NCBI GenBank assembly: GCA_003520745.1
Contig: DOUE01000001.1
Location: 51,175 to 81,054, forward strand
Direction of reading: 5' to 3'
DNA: 29,880 bases
DNA from: Erysipelotrichaceae bacterium
GTDB lineage: Bacteria > Bacillota_I > Bacilli_A > Erysipelotrichales > Erysipelotrichaceae
Positions 14,382 to 22,198 of the stretch are shown piece after piece (position 1 is the first letter of the stretch; each line of letters opens with the position of its first letter). The position numbers and the translations under genes are program-made. The notes below the pieces were generated by a model that worked only from the letters and a program-made list of their open reading frames with translations, was not told where the DNA came from and did not search any database.

Positions 14382-15221
14382 ATGATTAAGTCCAAGATCA
14401 AATCGATGATGCAATATTTATCGAAATCGGAAATGATGATCGCGGATTTTATTATGGACCTTCATGCCGATCCGCGCACCTTGACGTCGTCGCTGTTGGC
14501 GGAACAACTCAACGTGGCGCAAAGCACGGTCATCCGTTTCACCCAAAAACTGGGCTATCCTAGTTTCCGAGAATTCCTGGTCGACCTCAATGCCGAATAC
14601 TCCCGCGAGATCCCCTTTGAAGAAGAAGTGGTCGCGGACGAGAACACGGAAGATACAAACCTCAGGATGTTGGCGCAATATTACGACGTCCTCAACATCA
14701 CCAACCGTTACAATCCGGCGGAATACTATGACAAAGCCGTCGCGCTGATCCGCAAGGCACGCAAAATCGTCCTCTTCGGGGTCGGGAATTCGTCGATCTT
14801 CTGCGAATACCTCGGCAACCAACTCACCAAGCTTGGGTTCCTGGCATCCAGTTACCGCGATACGCATACCTTCCTGGTCGGATGTTCGATGATGGAGAAA
14901 GAAGACTTGTTGATCTTGGTATCGGAATCCGGCGAAACCAAGGAAATCCTTGATGCGGTGGCGGTTGCGAAACACAACGGCGTGCCGATCCTGGCCATCA
15001 CGGGAAAGGCGAAATCCCACCTTCAAATGGCGGCCGACGCCTGTCTGACGACGATCGTCTTCGAGACCGATACGCGGTTGAACCTCTTGACCGTACGGGT
15101 GTCGCAGATGCTGGTCATCGACTTGCTTTACATCAATCTCTTCAAATCAGACTTCAAAGTGCATTTCGATAAAGTCCAGAGTTCCGACGAACTGTTGCGT
15201 AAACAGTTGAAATCGGAGTAG
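14382..15221 (+). CDS. RpiR/MurR-family sugar-phosphate-responsive regulator
   Basis: A 279-residue transcription factor. The N-terminal RpiR helix-turn-helix spans about residues 1-75, with LTSSLLAEQLNVAQSTVIRF as the HTH core followed by KLGYPSFREF. A C-terminal SIS domain (about 115-245) contains KIVLFGVGNSSIFCEYLGNQ and LLILVSESGETKEILDAVAVAK, which bind a phosphosugar effector. Such regulators control amino-sugar or N-acetylmuramate use. The gene lies directly before the PTS genes and after the SIS-nagA unit, behind its own strong promoter. It most likely controls this locus; activator or repressor action is not shown. GAGG at 14373-14376 sets the ATG. Confidence 0.93.
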   Translation: MIKSKIKSMMQYLSKSEMMIADFIMDLHADPRTLTSSLLAEQLNVAQSTVIRFTQKLGYPSFREFLVDLNAEYSREIPFEEEVVADENTEDTNLRMLAQYYDVLNITNRYNPAEYYDKAVALIRKARKIVLFGVGNSSIFCEYLGNQLTKLGFLASSYRDTHTFLVGCSMMEKEDLLILVSESGETKEILDAVAVAKHNGVPILAITGKAKSHLQMAADACLTTIVFETDTRLNLLTVRVSQMLVIDLLYINLFKSDFKVHFDKVQSSDELLRKQLKSE

Positions 15222-15258
15222 AAAGGGCTTACAGTATAACCAAACGGAGGAAATATCC

Positions 15259-15741
15259 ATGCAAGAAATCGTAAACATCCGAATCGACGAGCGTTTGATC
15301 CACGGTCAAGTCGCGGCGTTCTGGACCAACACCCTGAAAGCGACGCGCATCATGGTCATCGACGACAGCGCATCCCGGGACGATGTCCAGAAGATGGCCT
15401 TGAAGATGGCCTGCCCGGCGGGCGTCAAACTTTCGATCCTGTCCATCGAGAAAGCGGTCGAGAATCTACAAGCCAACAAGTATGACGGGGACCGTATCTT
15501 CGTCGTATTGAAGGGTCCGGAGACCTGCACGAAGATGTGGGATCTGGGATGGCGTTTCGAAGAAGTGAATGTCGGCAACATGTCCAGCGGCCTTGGCACC
15601 AAACAAGTCAAGCGTTCGGTCAATGTGAACGACGAAGATGTCGCGAACTTCAAGAAGTTGAACGCGCTTGGCGTTCGGTTCACGGCGCAGATGGTTCCCA
15701 ATGAAGACAAGATCGATTTCATGCCGTTGATCTCCAAATAG
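15259..15741 (+). CDS. PTS mannose/fructose/sorbose-family IIB component
   Basis: A 160-residue cytoplasmic phosphotransfer protein of the mannose-class IIB family. The phosphorylated histidine is His15 in the signature RIDERLIHGQV. RIMVIDDSASRDD, GVKLSILSIEKAV and FVVLKGPE follow in family order, and NVGNMS and FTAQMVPN are also conserved. It passes phosphate from IIA to the sugar during transport through IIC-IID. GGAGG lies 8 bases before the ATG. It heads the IIB-IIC-IID cluster 37 bases after the RpiR gene; IIA is separated and lies at 19334-19738. Confidence 0.95.
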   Translation: MQEIVNIRIDERLIHGQVAAFWTNTLKATRIMVIDDSASRDDVQKMALKMACPAGVKLSILSIEKAVENLQANKYDGDRIFVVLKGPETCTKMWDLGWRFEEVNVGNMSSGLGTKQVKRSVNVNDEDVANFKKLNALGVRFTAQMVPNEDKIDFMPLISK

Positions 15742-15801
15742 CCAGCAGAGATCAAGGCAAGAAACCGACTTATCGATAAAATCCTAAGAAAGGGGAAAAT
15801 T

Positions 15802-16572
15802 ATGGAACTACAGTTTTGGCAAGTCTTATTGTTAACGGTCTGGTCCGGCGTAGCCATGTTGGATGCTCTATCCTTCAACATCGGTATGAACGGAATTATC
15901 CAGACGGGTATTTTCACCGGTTTAGTCGTCGGTGATGTCAACCTCGGCCTCGTCGTCGGCGGTACCCTCCAATCCTACGCTTTAGGTATCGGTACGTATG
16001 GCGGAGCTTCGATTCCCAACTGGACGACCGCGGCGATGTTAGTCACCGCGTTGGCCGGAGGAATGGAAAACGCGGATACGTATATCACGTTGGTCGGAGT
16101 TCCGATCGCGGCCTTGACGATCCAGTTCGACGTTATGGCGCGTTTCGCGAACACCGCGTTCCAACACCGTGCAGATGCCTATGCTTTGAAGGGTGATTTC
16201 AAGAAAATCGAATTGATGAACTGGCTAGGTACCATTCCTTGGTCGATGTCCAGAGCTCTCCCGGTCTTCTTCGCCCTCTTGATCGGTCCGGAACTGGTCG
16301 AAGGTTTATCGAAGGCGATTCCCGCACAGTTGGTCGATGGATTCAGGATTGCTGGCAGAATCCTCCCCGCCGTCGGTTTCACCATCCTGCTTCGCTACTT
16401 GCCGACCACCCGTAATGTTCAATACTTATTGATCGGGTTCGTCTTGGCAGCTTACTTGTCCATTCCTATCCTGGGGATCTCCCTGGTCGGTTTGGCAGCC
16501 GCGGTTATGATTTTCAAGAAACGCACCGAAGAAGTCGCCGTTGTTTCGGGAGGAGATGAGTACGATGAGTAA
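15802..16572 (+). CDS. PTS mannose-family IIC membrane component
   Basis: A 256-residue polytopic membrane protein of the mannose/sorbose IIC family. It has the typical start MELQFWQVLLLTVWSGVAMLDAL, the conserved GLVVGDVNLGLVVGGTLQ segment (about residues 40-60) and several further membrane helices up to about residue 235. IIC and IID together form the sugar channel, which determines specificity; this family takes up hexoses and N-acetylated amino sugars. AAAGGGG precedes the ATG, after a 60-base gap from IIB that contains a 10-bp palindrome (15770-15779). The end overlaps IID by 8 bases. Confidence 0.95.
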   Translation: MELQFWQVLLLTVWSGVAMLDALSFNIGMNGIIQTGIFTGLVVGDVNLGLVVGGTLQSYALGIGTYGGASIPNWTTAAMLVTALAGGMENADTYITLVGVPIAALTIQFDVMARFANTAFQHRADAYALKGDFKKIELMNWLGTIPWSMSRALPVFFALLIGPELVEGLSKAIPAQLVDGFRIAGRILPAVGFTILLRYLPTTRNVQYLLIGFVLAAYLSIPILGISLVGLAAAVMIFKKRTEEVAVVSGGDEYDE

Positions 16573-17368
16573 CACATTCACCAAAAGAGAATTACGTGCA
16601 TTGAACTTCCGTTGGATGTGGCATAGCCAAATCGGATGGAACTACGAACGTATGCAAGGTTTGGGCTACTTGACCACCATGCTTCCGGTCATGAAGAAAT
16701 TATACGCCGACAAACCTGAAGCCATGAAACATGCTTTGTATTCGCACAGCCAATTCTTCAATACGCAACCTGCGATGGGTGATATCATCGTCGGGATGAA
16801 CATCGCGATCGAAGAAGCGGGTGGCGAAAACGCCATCGACACCGCGACCGCCGTCAAGACATCCTTGATGGGACCGTTCGCCGGTATCGGTGATACGATC
16901 TTCGGAATGATCGGCGGAACCGTCTTCGGTTCGATCGCCGTTTCCACCGCCGCTGAAGGAAACTTCTTCGGTATCGGATTATGGACCTTGTGGAACCTGT
17001 TCGTCTTGTTCCTGCTTCGTCCGAAAATGTTCGATCTGGGCTATAGCCAAGGGATCAAGCTGGTCACCACGATGGCGCACCAACTCAAAGCCTTGACCGA
17101 AGCCGCGTCCGCTTTGGGCGTCATGGTTGTCGGCGGCATGGTTGCCACGATGGTCAACGTACAGTTCGGTTCGGCGAAAGTCGCCGCGAACGTCTTCGAT
17201 TTCCAAGTTTTGGCCGATAAGATCATGCCGAAACTCGGAGCCGCCGCTTTGGTCGGTCTCTGCTACTGGCTATTGGGCAAAAAGTCCATGAATTCCAACA
17301 AGCTGATCATCGTCGTCATTCTGATCGCGATCGTCGGTGCCTACACGAAGTTCTTAATCTTCAAATAA
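16565..17368 (+). CDS. PTS mannose-family IID membrane component
   Basis: A 267-residue IID protein. The soluble N-terminal part has the family signature (RWMWHSQIGWNYERMQGLGY; IDTATAVKTSLMGPFAGIGDTIF), and membrane-spanning helices lie in the C-terminal half. I start at ATG 16565, 9 bases after AGGAG. An in-frame ATG at 16556 directly abuts that site and is less likely. It overlaps the IIC end by 8 bases. A large hairpin follows, after which the second SIS gene begins, so downstream genes are probably expressed at a different level from IIB-IIC-IID. Confidence 0.95.
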   Translation: MSNTFTKRELRALNFRWMWHSQIGWNYERMQGLGYLTTMLPVMKKLYADKPEAMKHALYSHSQFFNTQPAMGDIIVGMNIAIEEAGGENAIDTATAVKTSLMGPFAGIGDTIFGMIGGTVFGSIAVSTAAEGNFFGIGLWTLWNLFVLFLLRPKMFDLGYSQGIKLVTTMAHQLKALTEAASALGVMVVGGMVATMVNVQFGSAKVAANVFDFQVLADKIMPKLGAAALVGLCYWLLGKKSMNSNKLIIVVILIAIVGAYTKFLIFK

Positions 17369-17378
17369 TCGTGTTCAC

Positions 17379-17430
17379 AGCGGACTCCGATGGGCAGGCA
17401 ATCTGCTTTCGGAGTCCGTTTCTTTTCCTT
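17379..17430 (+). promoter_or_regulatory. Large hairpin, possible attenuator, inside the PTS operon
   Basis: CGGACTCCGA (17381-17390) pairs with TCGGAGTCCG (17409-17418), extended by A-U and G-U pairs. An inner GCAG/CTGC helix (17394-17397 with 17403-17406) continues the stem. TTTCTTTTCCTT follows. It lies between IID and the SIS gene, directly before an AAGGAGG site, and could partly terminate transcription or protect the upstream mRNA. Confidence 0.65.
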
Positions 17431-17445
17431 AAGGAGGAAAAAACG

Positions 17446-18150
17446 ATGCGCAACGGATATTTCACAGTCATCGAAGAGTTGTTGAAGGAAGTCGAAGCGA
17501 CCCAATCCGAAAACATCCGTCTTGCCGGGGAGTTGATCGCTGAAAGCATCATGAAGGGCGGGATCCTGCAGGCGTTCGGTAGCGGGCATTCGTTTGCCGG
17601 GGCGATCGAAATCACAGGCAGGGCAGGGGGATTGATCCCTTCCAAAGCGATCAAAGAACCCGCAGGCGGCTTATATGAAACCATCGAAGGGGTCGGCGCC
17701 CTGTTTCTTAAACGCTGCGATATCCGCAATGAAGATGTCGTGGTATTGATCTCGAATTCCGGTCGCAATCCTTTGCCGATCGAAATCGCGCTCAAATGCA
17801 AGGAAGTCGGCGCCAAGATCATCGTCGTCACCTCGTTGGAACCTTCCAAAGAACTGACGTCGAAACATAGTTCCGGCAAGAATCTCTGGGAATTCGGCGA
17901 TGTCGTCCTGGACAACCGCGTCGTCAAAGGCGATTCTTCGATCGACGTCCCGGGTCTACCGGTCAAAGTCTGCGGAACGTCCTCCGTCTCCGCGGCCGTC
18001 ATGCTGAACGCGGCGGTGTTGGAAAGCATCCAGATCATGGTTTCCAAAGGCTTTATCCCGCCCGTCTACATGAGCCAGAACATCGACGGTGGCGCGGAAT
18101 TCAACGAAAAGTACCTTGCGCAATACGCCGACCGACTGAATCGAATCTAA
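17446..18150 (+). CDS. SIS-domain phosphosugar isomerase-like protein (UPF0309-like)
   Basis: A 234-residue single-SIS-domain protein. The first loop is ILQAFGSGHSFAGA (about residues 40-53) and the second is VVVLISNSGRNPLPIEIALKCKEVGAKIIVVTS (about 100-132). C-terminal helices carry SVSAAVMLNAAVLESI. The fold binds a phosphorylated sugar, and relatives are annotated as isomerases, deglycases or uncharacterised proteins. A perfect AAGGAGG precedes ATG 17446. It sits in the PTS cluster between IID and the ceramidase-like gene, so it most likely acts on the imported phosphosugar. It retains the standard GSGHS loop that the paralogue at 11454 has lost. Confidence 0.88.
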   Translation: MRNGYFTVIEELLKEVEATQSENIRLAGELIAESIMKGGILQAFGSGHSFAGAIEITGRAGGLIPSKAIKEPAGGLYETIEGVGALFLKRCDIRNEDVVVLISNSGRNPLPIEIALKCKEVGAKIIVVTSLEPSKELTSKHSSGKNLWEFGDVVLDNRVVKGDSSIDVPGLPVKVCGTSSVSAAVMLNAAVLESIQIMVSKGFIPPVYMSQNIDGGAEFNEKYLAQYADRLNRI

Positions 18151-18165
18151 AAAGGGGGCGTTCTT

Positions 18166-19320
18166 ATGGAATTCGGAAGTCTGAAAGTCAACATCAATCC
18201 TATCGCACCCGTCAAACAATGTGGCTTCATCCAACAAGTCCAACCGATCCTTGATGTCCACGATGACCTTTATCTTCGCTTGGCGCTGATTAAAAACCAG
18301 GACAAACACCTCATCTATGCCTCCCTTGACAACATCGGCATTTCAGAGGCGCAATCCGACACGTTCCAGCGGATCGCCAAAGAAAAGTTCGGCGAGGACA
18401 CGGCGACCCTGGTTTCCTGCACCCACACCCATTTCGGCGGCGACCCCAAGGATGAAGTGTATGGCGCCCAACTCATCGACGCGTTCCGTTTGGCCTTGGA
18501 TACCGTCCATCCCCACGATGTCGGTGAAATCACCTATGCCTATCGTCGTCGTCCGTTCAACGGGATCGGAACGAGCCGGATCTCCGGCCACGACGCCTTC
18601 GTCCTGCTTGAAACCTTCTCGCTCTATGCGGAGAACCATCGGATCGCGACCTTCGTCATCCACAACGTCCATCCCACGATCATGAACGGCTTCACCCCGT
18701 TCTTCAGCGCCGAATATCCGGGCATGTTTCTGAAACTCTGTTCGGTCAGTTGCCCCGGCGAGTTCTTCACCTTCATGCAAGGCGCGGATGGCGACATCAG
18801 CACACGTTTCGTCCGTAAAGAACAATCCCACGACGAAGTCCGACGCCTCGCGTCCATCCTCCACGATGAAGTCGAGGAGATGATGAAAGAAGAAATCGAG
18901 CCCAAACATTTCGAATTCGAGTTCGACGAAACCGAAATCCCCTTGGAACACGAATTCATCGATCCCGAAGCGCGTAGCCAGGGACAAGAACTGGCAGCCC
19001 GCGAGCTTGAAACCATCGAATACGGACGAAAAGTATTGGAACGGTTGAAAGCGAACGCAAACCTTCTTCCCAAGACGATGAAGATCCAACGCCTGCGTTT
19101 CCCGGGCTATACCCAGGTGTTCGCCCAAAACGAACTGTTCTCCGAATACATCGAAGCCCTGCCCGAAGGGAAAGCGTCCTTGATCTGCTATACCCAAGGA
19201 TCGCGTCCCTATGTCACCGGCCTCCGTCCGGTCCGCTTGACGTACGAACTATTCTCGGATACCCTATCCACAGCGAGTAAACGATTGTTGTTTGACACGC
19301 TCTTCCAATTAACCCACTAA
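18166..19320 (+). CDS. Neutral/alkaline ceramidase-like hydrolase, cytoplasmic
   Basis: The 384-residue product resembles the N-terminal catalytic domain of neutral/alkaline non-lysosomal ceramidases, zinc amidases that cleave N-acyl bonds. Family motifs are visible: LVSCTHTHFGGDP (metal-binding His-x-His at about residues 86-88), VIHNVHPTIMNG, FSAEYPGMF and FTFMQGADGDISTR. Secreted ceramidases are larger, with a signal peptide and a C-terminal Ig-like domain; neither is present, so the enzyme is probably cytoplasmic. AAGGGGG precedes the ATG. It lies between a SIS protein and PTS IIA, which suggests it hydrolyses an amide of the imported phosphosugar rather than a ceramide. This reading is inference from context. 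Confidence 0.8.
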   Translation: MEFGSLKVNINPIAPVKQCGFIQQVQPILDVHDDLYLRLALIKNQDKHLIYASLDNIGISEAQSDTFQRIAKEKFGEDTATLVSCTHTHFGGDPKDEVYGAQLIDAFRLALDTVHPHDVGEITYAYRRRPFNGIGTSRISGHDAFVLLETFSLYAENHRIATFVIHNVHPTIMNGFTPFFSAEYPGMFLKLCSVSCPGEFFTFMQGADGDISTRFVRKEQSHDEVRRLASILHDEVEEMMKEEIEPKHFEFEFDETEIPLEHEFIDPEARSQGQELAARELETIEYGRKVLERLKANANLLPKTMKIQRLRFPGYTQVFAQNELFSEYIEALPEGKASLICYTQGSRPYVTGLRPVRLTYELFSDTLSTASKRLLFDTLFQLTH

Positions 19321-19333
19321 AGGAGACTATCCC

Positions 19334-19738
19334 ATGCGCGCATTCCTCTTAATCAGCCACGGTCCGTTGGCCCCGTCCATGAAAGAATCGGTTCAGATGA
19401 TCGCCGGCGAACACGACAACCTGTTCGCGGCCTCCCTCAACTTCGATGATTCCCCTGAATCCTTCGGCGAAAAGCTCGCGGCGCTTGAACCTTCCTTCGC
19501 CGCCTACGACGACGTCGTCATCTTTACGGATCTCTACGGCGGATCTCCGGGCAACACCGCGATCACCCGCTATATGAACGACCCCAAGAAAACGTTGATC
19601 TCCGGGATGAACTTCCCGATGATCCTGACCGCGCTGTTGGAAGAAGGGGCGGAAATCCCCCACCTCATGGAAACCGGAAGACAGGGCATACTGGATATCC
19701 GCACCATGTTGGCATCGATGTCGGATGATGAAGACTAA
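19334..19738 (+). CDS. PTS mannose-family IIA component
   Basis: A 134-residue IIA protein. The phosphoryl-accepting histidine is His9 in FLLISHGPLA. The active-site Asp of FTDLYGGSPGNTA and the SGMNFPMIL segment are typical. IIA receives phosphate from HPr and passes it to IIB at 15259. AAAGGAG precedes the ATG. It is the last gene before a terminator that begins inside its stop codon, so it closes the PTS operon. The order IIB-IIC-IID-SIS-hydrolase-IIA ties the two enzymes to the transported sugar. Confidence 0.95.
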   Translation: MRAFLLISHGPLAPSMKESVQMIAGEHDNLFAASLNFDDSPESFGEKLAALEPSFAAYDDVVIFTDLYGGSPGNTAITRYMNDPKKTLISGMNFPMILTALLEEGAEIPHLMETGRQGILDIRTMLASMSDDED

Positions 19739-19761
19739 CCCGTTAATTCACGGGTTTTTTT
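19737..19761 (+). terminator. Terminator at the end of the PTS operon
   Basis: AACCCGT/ACGGGTT is a perfect 7-bp stem with a TAATTC loop and a T-run. The 5' arm begins in the stop codon of the IIA gene, and the next start codon lies 2 bases after the T-run. Confidence 0.85.
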
Positions 19762-19763
19762 CG

Positions 19764-20795
19764 ATGAACCCTGCGATACAAATCTTAAAACAAGCCGTCG
19801 ATGAAGGTAAAATCCCCGGAGCCCAACTTTCGGTTTCTCATGACGGGATCATCGAGGAATTCAATGTCGGAAAAGCGAACATCTTCGATGAAACCTCCTT
19901 GGTAAACTCGCAAACCTTGTATGATCTGGCGAGTCTAACCAAAGTCGTATCGACCACGACCCTTGCCTTGATCGCAATCCAAGAAGGTCGATTGCATCTT
20001 GAAGATCCCGTCGATCTCCATCTTTCGGGATTTAAACACCATGAGGTCACGATCAAGCATCTTTTGACCCATACTTCCGGTTTGTGCGCCGATGACAAGA
20101 AATACCGTAGCGTTCAAAATCCAAAGGAAATGTTGGAGTTCATCCTTCTGAAAGACTTGGACTTTAACCCGGGGACATTTGTGGAGTACACCGACTTCGG
20201 ATACATCCTGCTCGGGTTCATCTTGGAGAAAATCTACGGAAACCTGGAAGACGCTGTCACAACCAAGATTTTGCTTCCGCTGAACATGCATGATACTTGC
20301 TTCAATCCTTTGGAAAAAGGATTGACATCACATTGTGCGCCAACCGAGGTAACCTTCGATAGGGGACTGATCCAAGGAGAAGTCCATGATGGGAAAGCGT
20401 ATCGCATGAATGGGGTGAGTGGGAACGCCGGACTGTTTTCTAACACCACCGACCTCATGAAATTCGCACAGTGTCTGCTTTTAGGCGGAGCCCCCATCTT
20501 AACCCCTCAAACCCATGGACTCTTGCTTTCATGTTGCACCGACGGTCTCAATCTGCGCCGCACCTTGGGCTGGCAGTTCAGCGACCACGGGATCAGCCAT
20601 TTCGGAGACCACGCCAGCGATTTAACGCTCTTTCATACAGGGTTCTCCGGAACCTCGCTTTGTCTGGATTTCAGACGTCAAATCGCGATCGTTCTCTTAA
20701 CCAACCGCGTCCATCCCAAACGGGACAACGATACCATCAAAGGAATACGCAATGCGGTCCACGATGCGGTATTTGAAGAGTTCGACCACTTATAA
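19764..20795 (+). CDS. S12/beta-lactamase-family serine hydrolase
   Basis: A 343-residue serine hydrolase of the beta-lactamase/class C penicillin-binding-protein family. Catalytic residues are Ser57 and Lys60 (SLTK), then Tyr142 in YTDFGY in place of the usual YxN, and HTG at 291-293. There is no signal peptide, so it is probably cytoplasmic. In Bacillus subtilis a related family member (AmiE/YbbE) works in muropeptide recycling next to MurR-type genes, so a role on cell-wall fragments is possible here; esterase activity is the alternative. The start is uncertain: ATG 19764 fits the family but has no ribosome binding site and directly follows a terminator, whereas ATG 19725 or 19728 would overlap the IIA gene. 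Confidence 0.82.
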   Translation: MNPAIQILKQAVDEGKIPGAQLSVSHDGIIEEFNVGKANIFDETSLVNSQTLYDLASLTKVVSTTTLALIAIQEGRLHLEDPVDLHLSGFKHHEVTIKHLLTHTSGLCADDKKYRSVQNPKEMLEFILLKDLDFNPGTFVEYTDFGYILLGFILEKIYGNLEDAVTTKILLPLNMHDTCFNPLEKGLTSHCAPTEVTFDRGLIQGEVHDGKAYRMNGVSGNAGLFSNTTDLMKFAQCLLLGGAPILTPQTHGLLLSCCTDGLNLRRTLGWQFSDHGISHFGDHASDLTLFHTGFSGTSLCLDFRRQIAIVLLTNRVHPKRDNDTIKGIRNAVHDAVFEEFDHL

Positions 20796-20801
20796 ACCAA
20801 G

Positions 20802-20834
20802 AAACCGGGTTCAGTGATCTGAATCCGGTTTTTT
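20802..20834 (+). terminator. Terminator after the serine hydrolase gene
   Basis: AAACCGGGTTCAG and CTGAATCCGGTTT form a 13-bp stem (one G-U pair) with a TGAT loop, then TTT. Confidence 0.9.
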
Positions 20835-20853
20835 CGACCAACATCCCTTTGAA

Positions 20854-20888
20854 TTTCGTAACTTCACGAAAGTAGGATATAATATCCT
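20854..20888 (+). promoter_or_regulatory. larA promoter with two palindromic candidate operators
   Basis: The -10 box TATAAT (20878-20883) is the core of a perfect 15-bp palindrome AGGATAT-A-ATATCCT (20874-20888). A second inverted repeat TTTCGT-N6-ACGAAA (20854-20871) covers the -35 region, where TTCGTA is a poor match. GAGGAG and the larA ATG follow. A repressor bound at either palindrome would block the promoter. Confidence 0.6.
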
Positions 20889-20905
20889 CATAGAGGAGAC
20901 ACACT

Positions 20906-22198
20906 ATGACCATCCTAAACCTAAAATGCGGGCAAACCGAATTTCCAATCCGGATCGATGCGAACCATGTAACGTTGATCACATCCAAACCGGTCGAATC
21001 AAAACTCAGTGAAATCGAAATCGTACGGAATGCGTTACACAATCCGATCGATTCGCTTCGACTCGATGAAATCCTGAAAGCGGGCGATACGGTCGCGATC
21101 GTCATCCCCGATGTCACCCGGGCATGGCAGAAACCGAGCCTCTATCTTGGCGTCTTGGTCGAGGAACTCAACAAGTGCGGAATCGACGATGACCGTCTGC
21201 TTTTCATCAGCGGCGTGGGGACGCATCGCAAACAAAGCGAAGCGGAACACAGGGAATTGATCGGGGAGGAATTGTATCGTCGCATCAAGATCGTCGACCA
21301 TGACAGCCGCGACGATTCCAACCTGACCTATGTGGGAACGACTTCGCGCAAGACCGAGGTCTTCATCAATAAACTCGCTCTCTCCTATGACCACATCATC
21401 GTGAGCGGGGGGATCGTGTTTCATGACCTTGCGGGATTCGGCGGCGGGCGTAAAGGCATCGTGCCGGGGATCGCGGGATACAAGACGGTCATGCAGAACC
21501 ATGCCCATTCCCTCAATCCGATGGGGAGCGGAGCCAATCCCGATGTGAGAAGCAACCTGACCGACGGGAATCCGTTCCATGAAGATCTGATGGAAGCCGT
21601 CGCTTTTGTGAACCCTTCGTTTTTACTGAACGTCTTGGTCGACGAGAACGGAAGCATCATGCATGCGGTCGCGGGGAATTATATCACCGCGCATCAGGCC
21701 GGGTGCGAATTCCTGCGTTCGGTCGATTTAAGCCAGATCCCTTTCAAAGCCGAAGTGGTCGTCGCTTCGTGCGGCGGCTATCCCAAAGACATCAACTTCT
21801 ACCAAGCCACCAAATCCTTGGTCAATGCGATCCATGCCTGTAAACTGGGCGGGGACATCCTGCTGCTTGCGGAATGCAACGAAGGTTTGGGGAATCCGGA
21901 GATGGAAGCCATCTATCATGATTTTGAAACCAACGCACAGCGCGAAGCGCATGTGAAGGAACACTATACGATCGCGAAGTTCTTCGCCTACATGACCTGT
22001 GTCTGGGCGGAAGAGTATAAGATCCACCTGGTATCGTCGTTGGATAAGGACATGATGAAACGCGTCGGGATCGATGTCTATGATTCCTTGGACGAAGCTT
22101 TGCATGTGGTTCATCAACGCTATGACGGGGCGTACCATGTCTATGTCATGCCTAGTGCGGGAAGCACCCTGCCTGAATTGACGGGGGAGGAAGCATGA
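20906..22198 (+). CDS. larA: LarA-family nickel-pincer racemase
   Basis: The 430-residue product belongs to the LarA (DUF2088) family, whose characterised member interconverts D- and L-lactate with a covalently bound nickel-pincer (NPN) cofactor. Key residues line up with those known in Lactobacillus plantarum LarA, each shifted by one: His107 (108) in GTHRK, His173 (174) in FHDLAGF, Lys183 (184, cofactor attachment) in GFGGGRKGIVPG, and His199 (200, nickel ligand) in QNHAHS. A later Gln300/Lys303 pair (FYQATKS) is also conserved. The family includes racemases and epimerases of other 2-hydroxy acids, so lactate is not certain. GAGGAG precedes the ATG. It overlaps the aminotransferase by 4 bases (ATGA). 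LarB, LarC and LarE for cofactor synthesis are not in the window. Confidence 0.92.
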   Translation: MTILNLKCGQTEFPIRIDANHVTLITSKPVESKLSEIEIVRNALHNPIDSLRLDEILKAGDTVAIVIPDVTRAWQKPSLYLGVLVEELNKCGIDDDRLLFISGVGTHRKQSEAEHRELIGEELYRRIKIVDHDSRDDSNLTYVGTTSRKTEVFINKLALSYDHIIVSGGIVFHDLAGFGGGRKGIVPGIAGYKTVMQNHAHSLNPMGSGANPDVRSNLTDGNPFHEDLMEAVAFVNPSFLLNVLVDENGSIMHAVAGNYITAHQAGCEFLRSVDLSQIPFKAEVVVASCGGYPKDINFYQATKSLVNAIHACKLGGDILLLAECNEGLGNPEMEAIYHDFETNAQREAHVKEHYTIAKFFAYMTCVWAEEYKIHLVSSLDKDMMKRVGIDVYDSLDEALHVVHQRYDGAYHVYVMPSAGSTLPELTGEEA

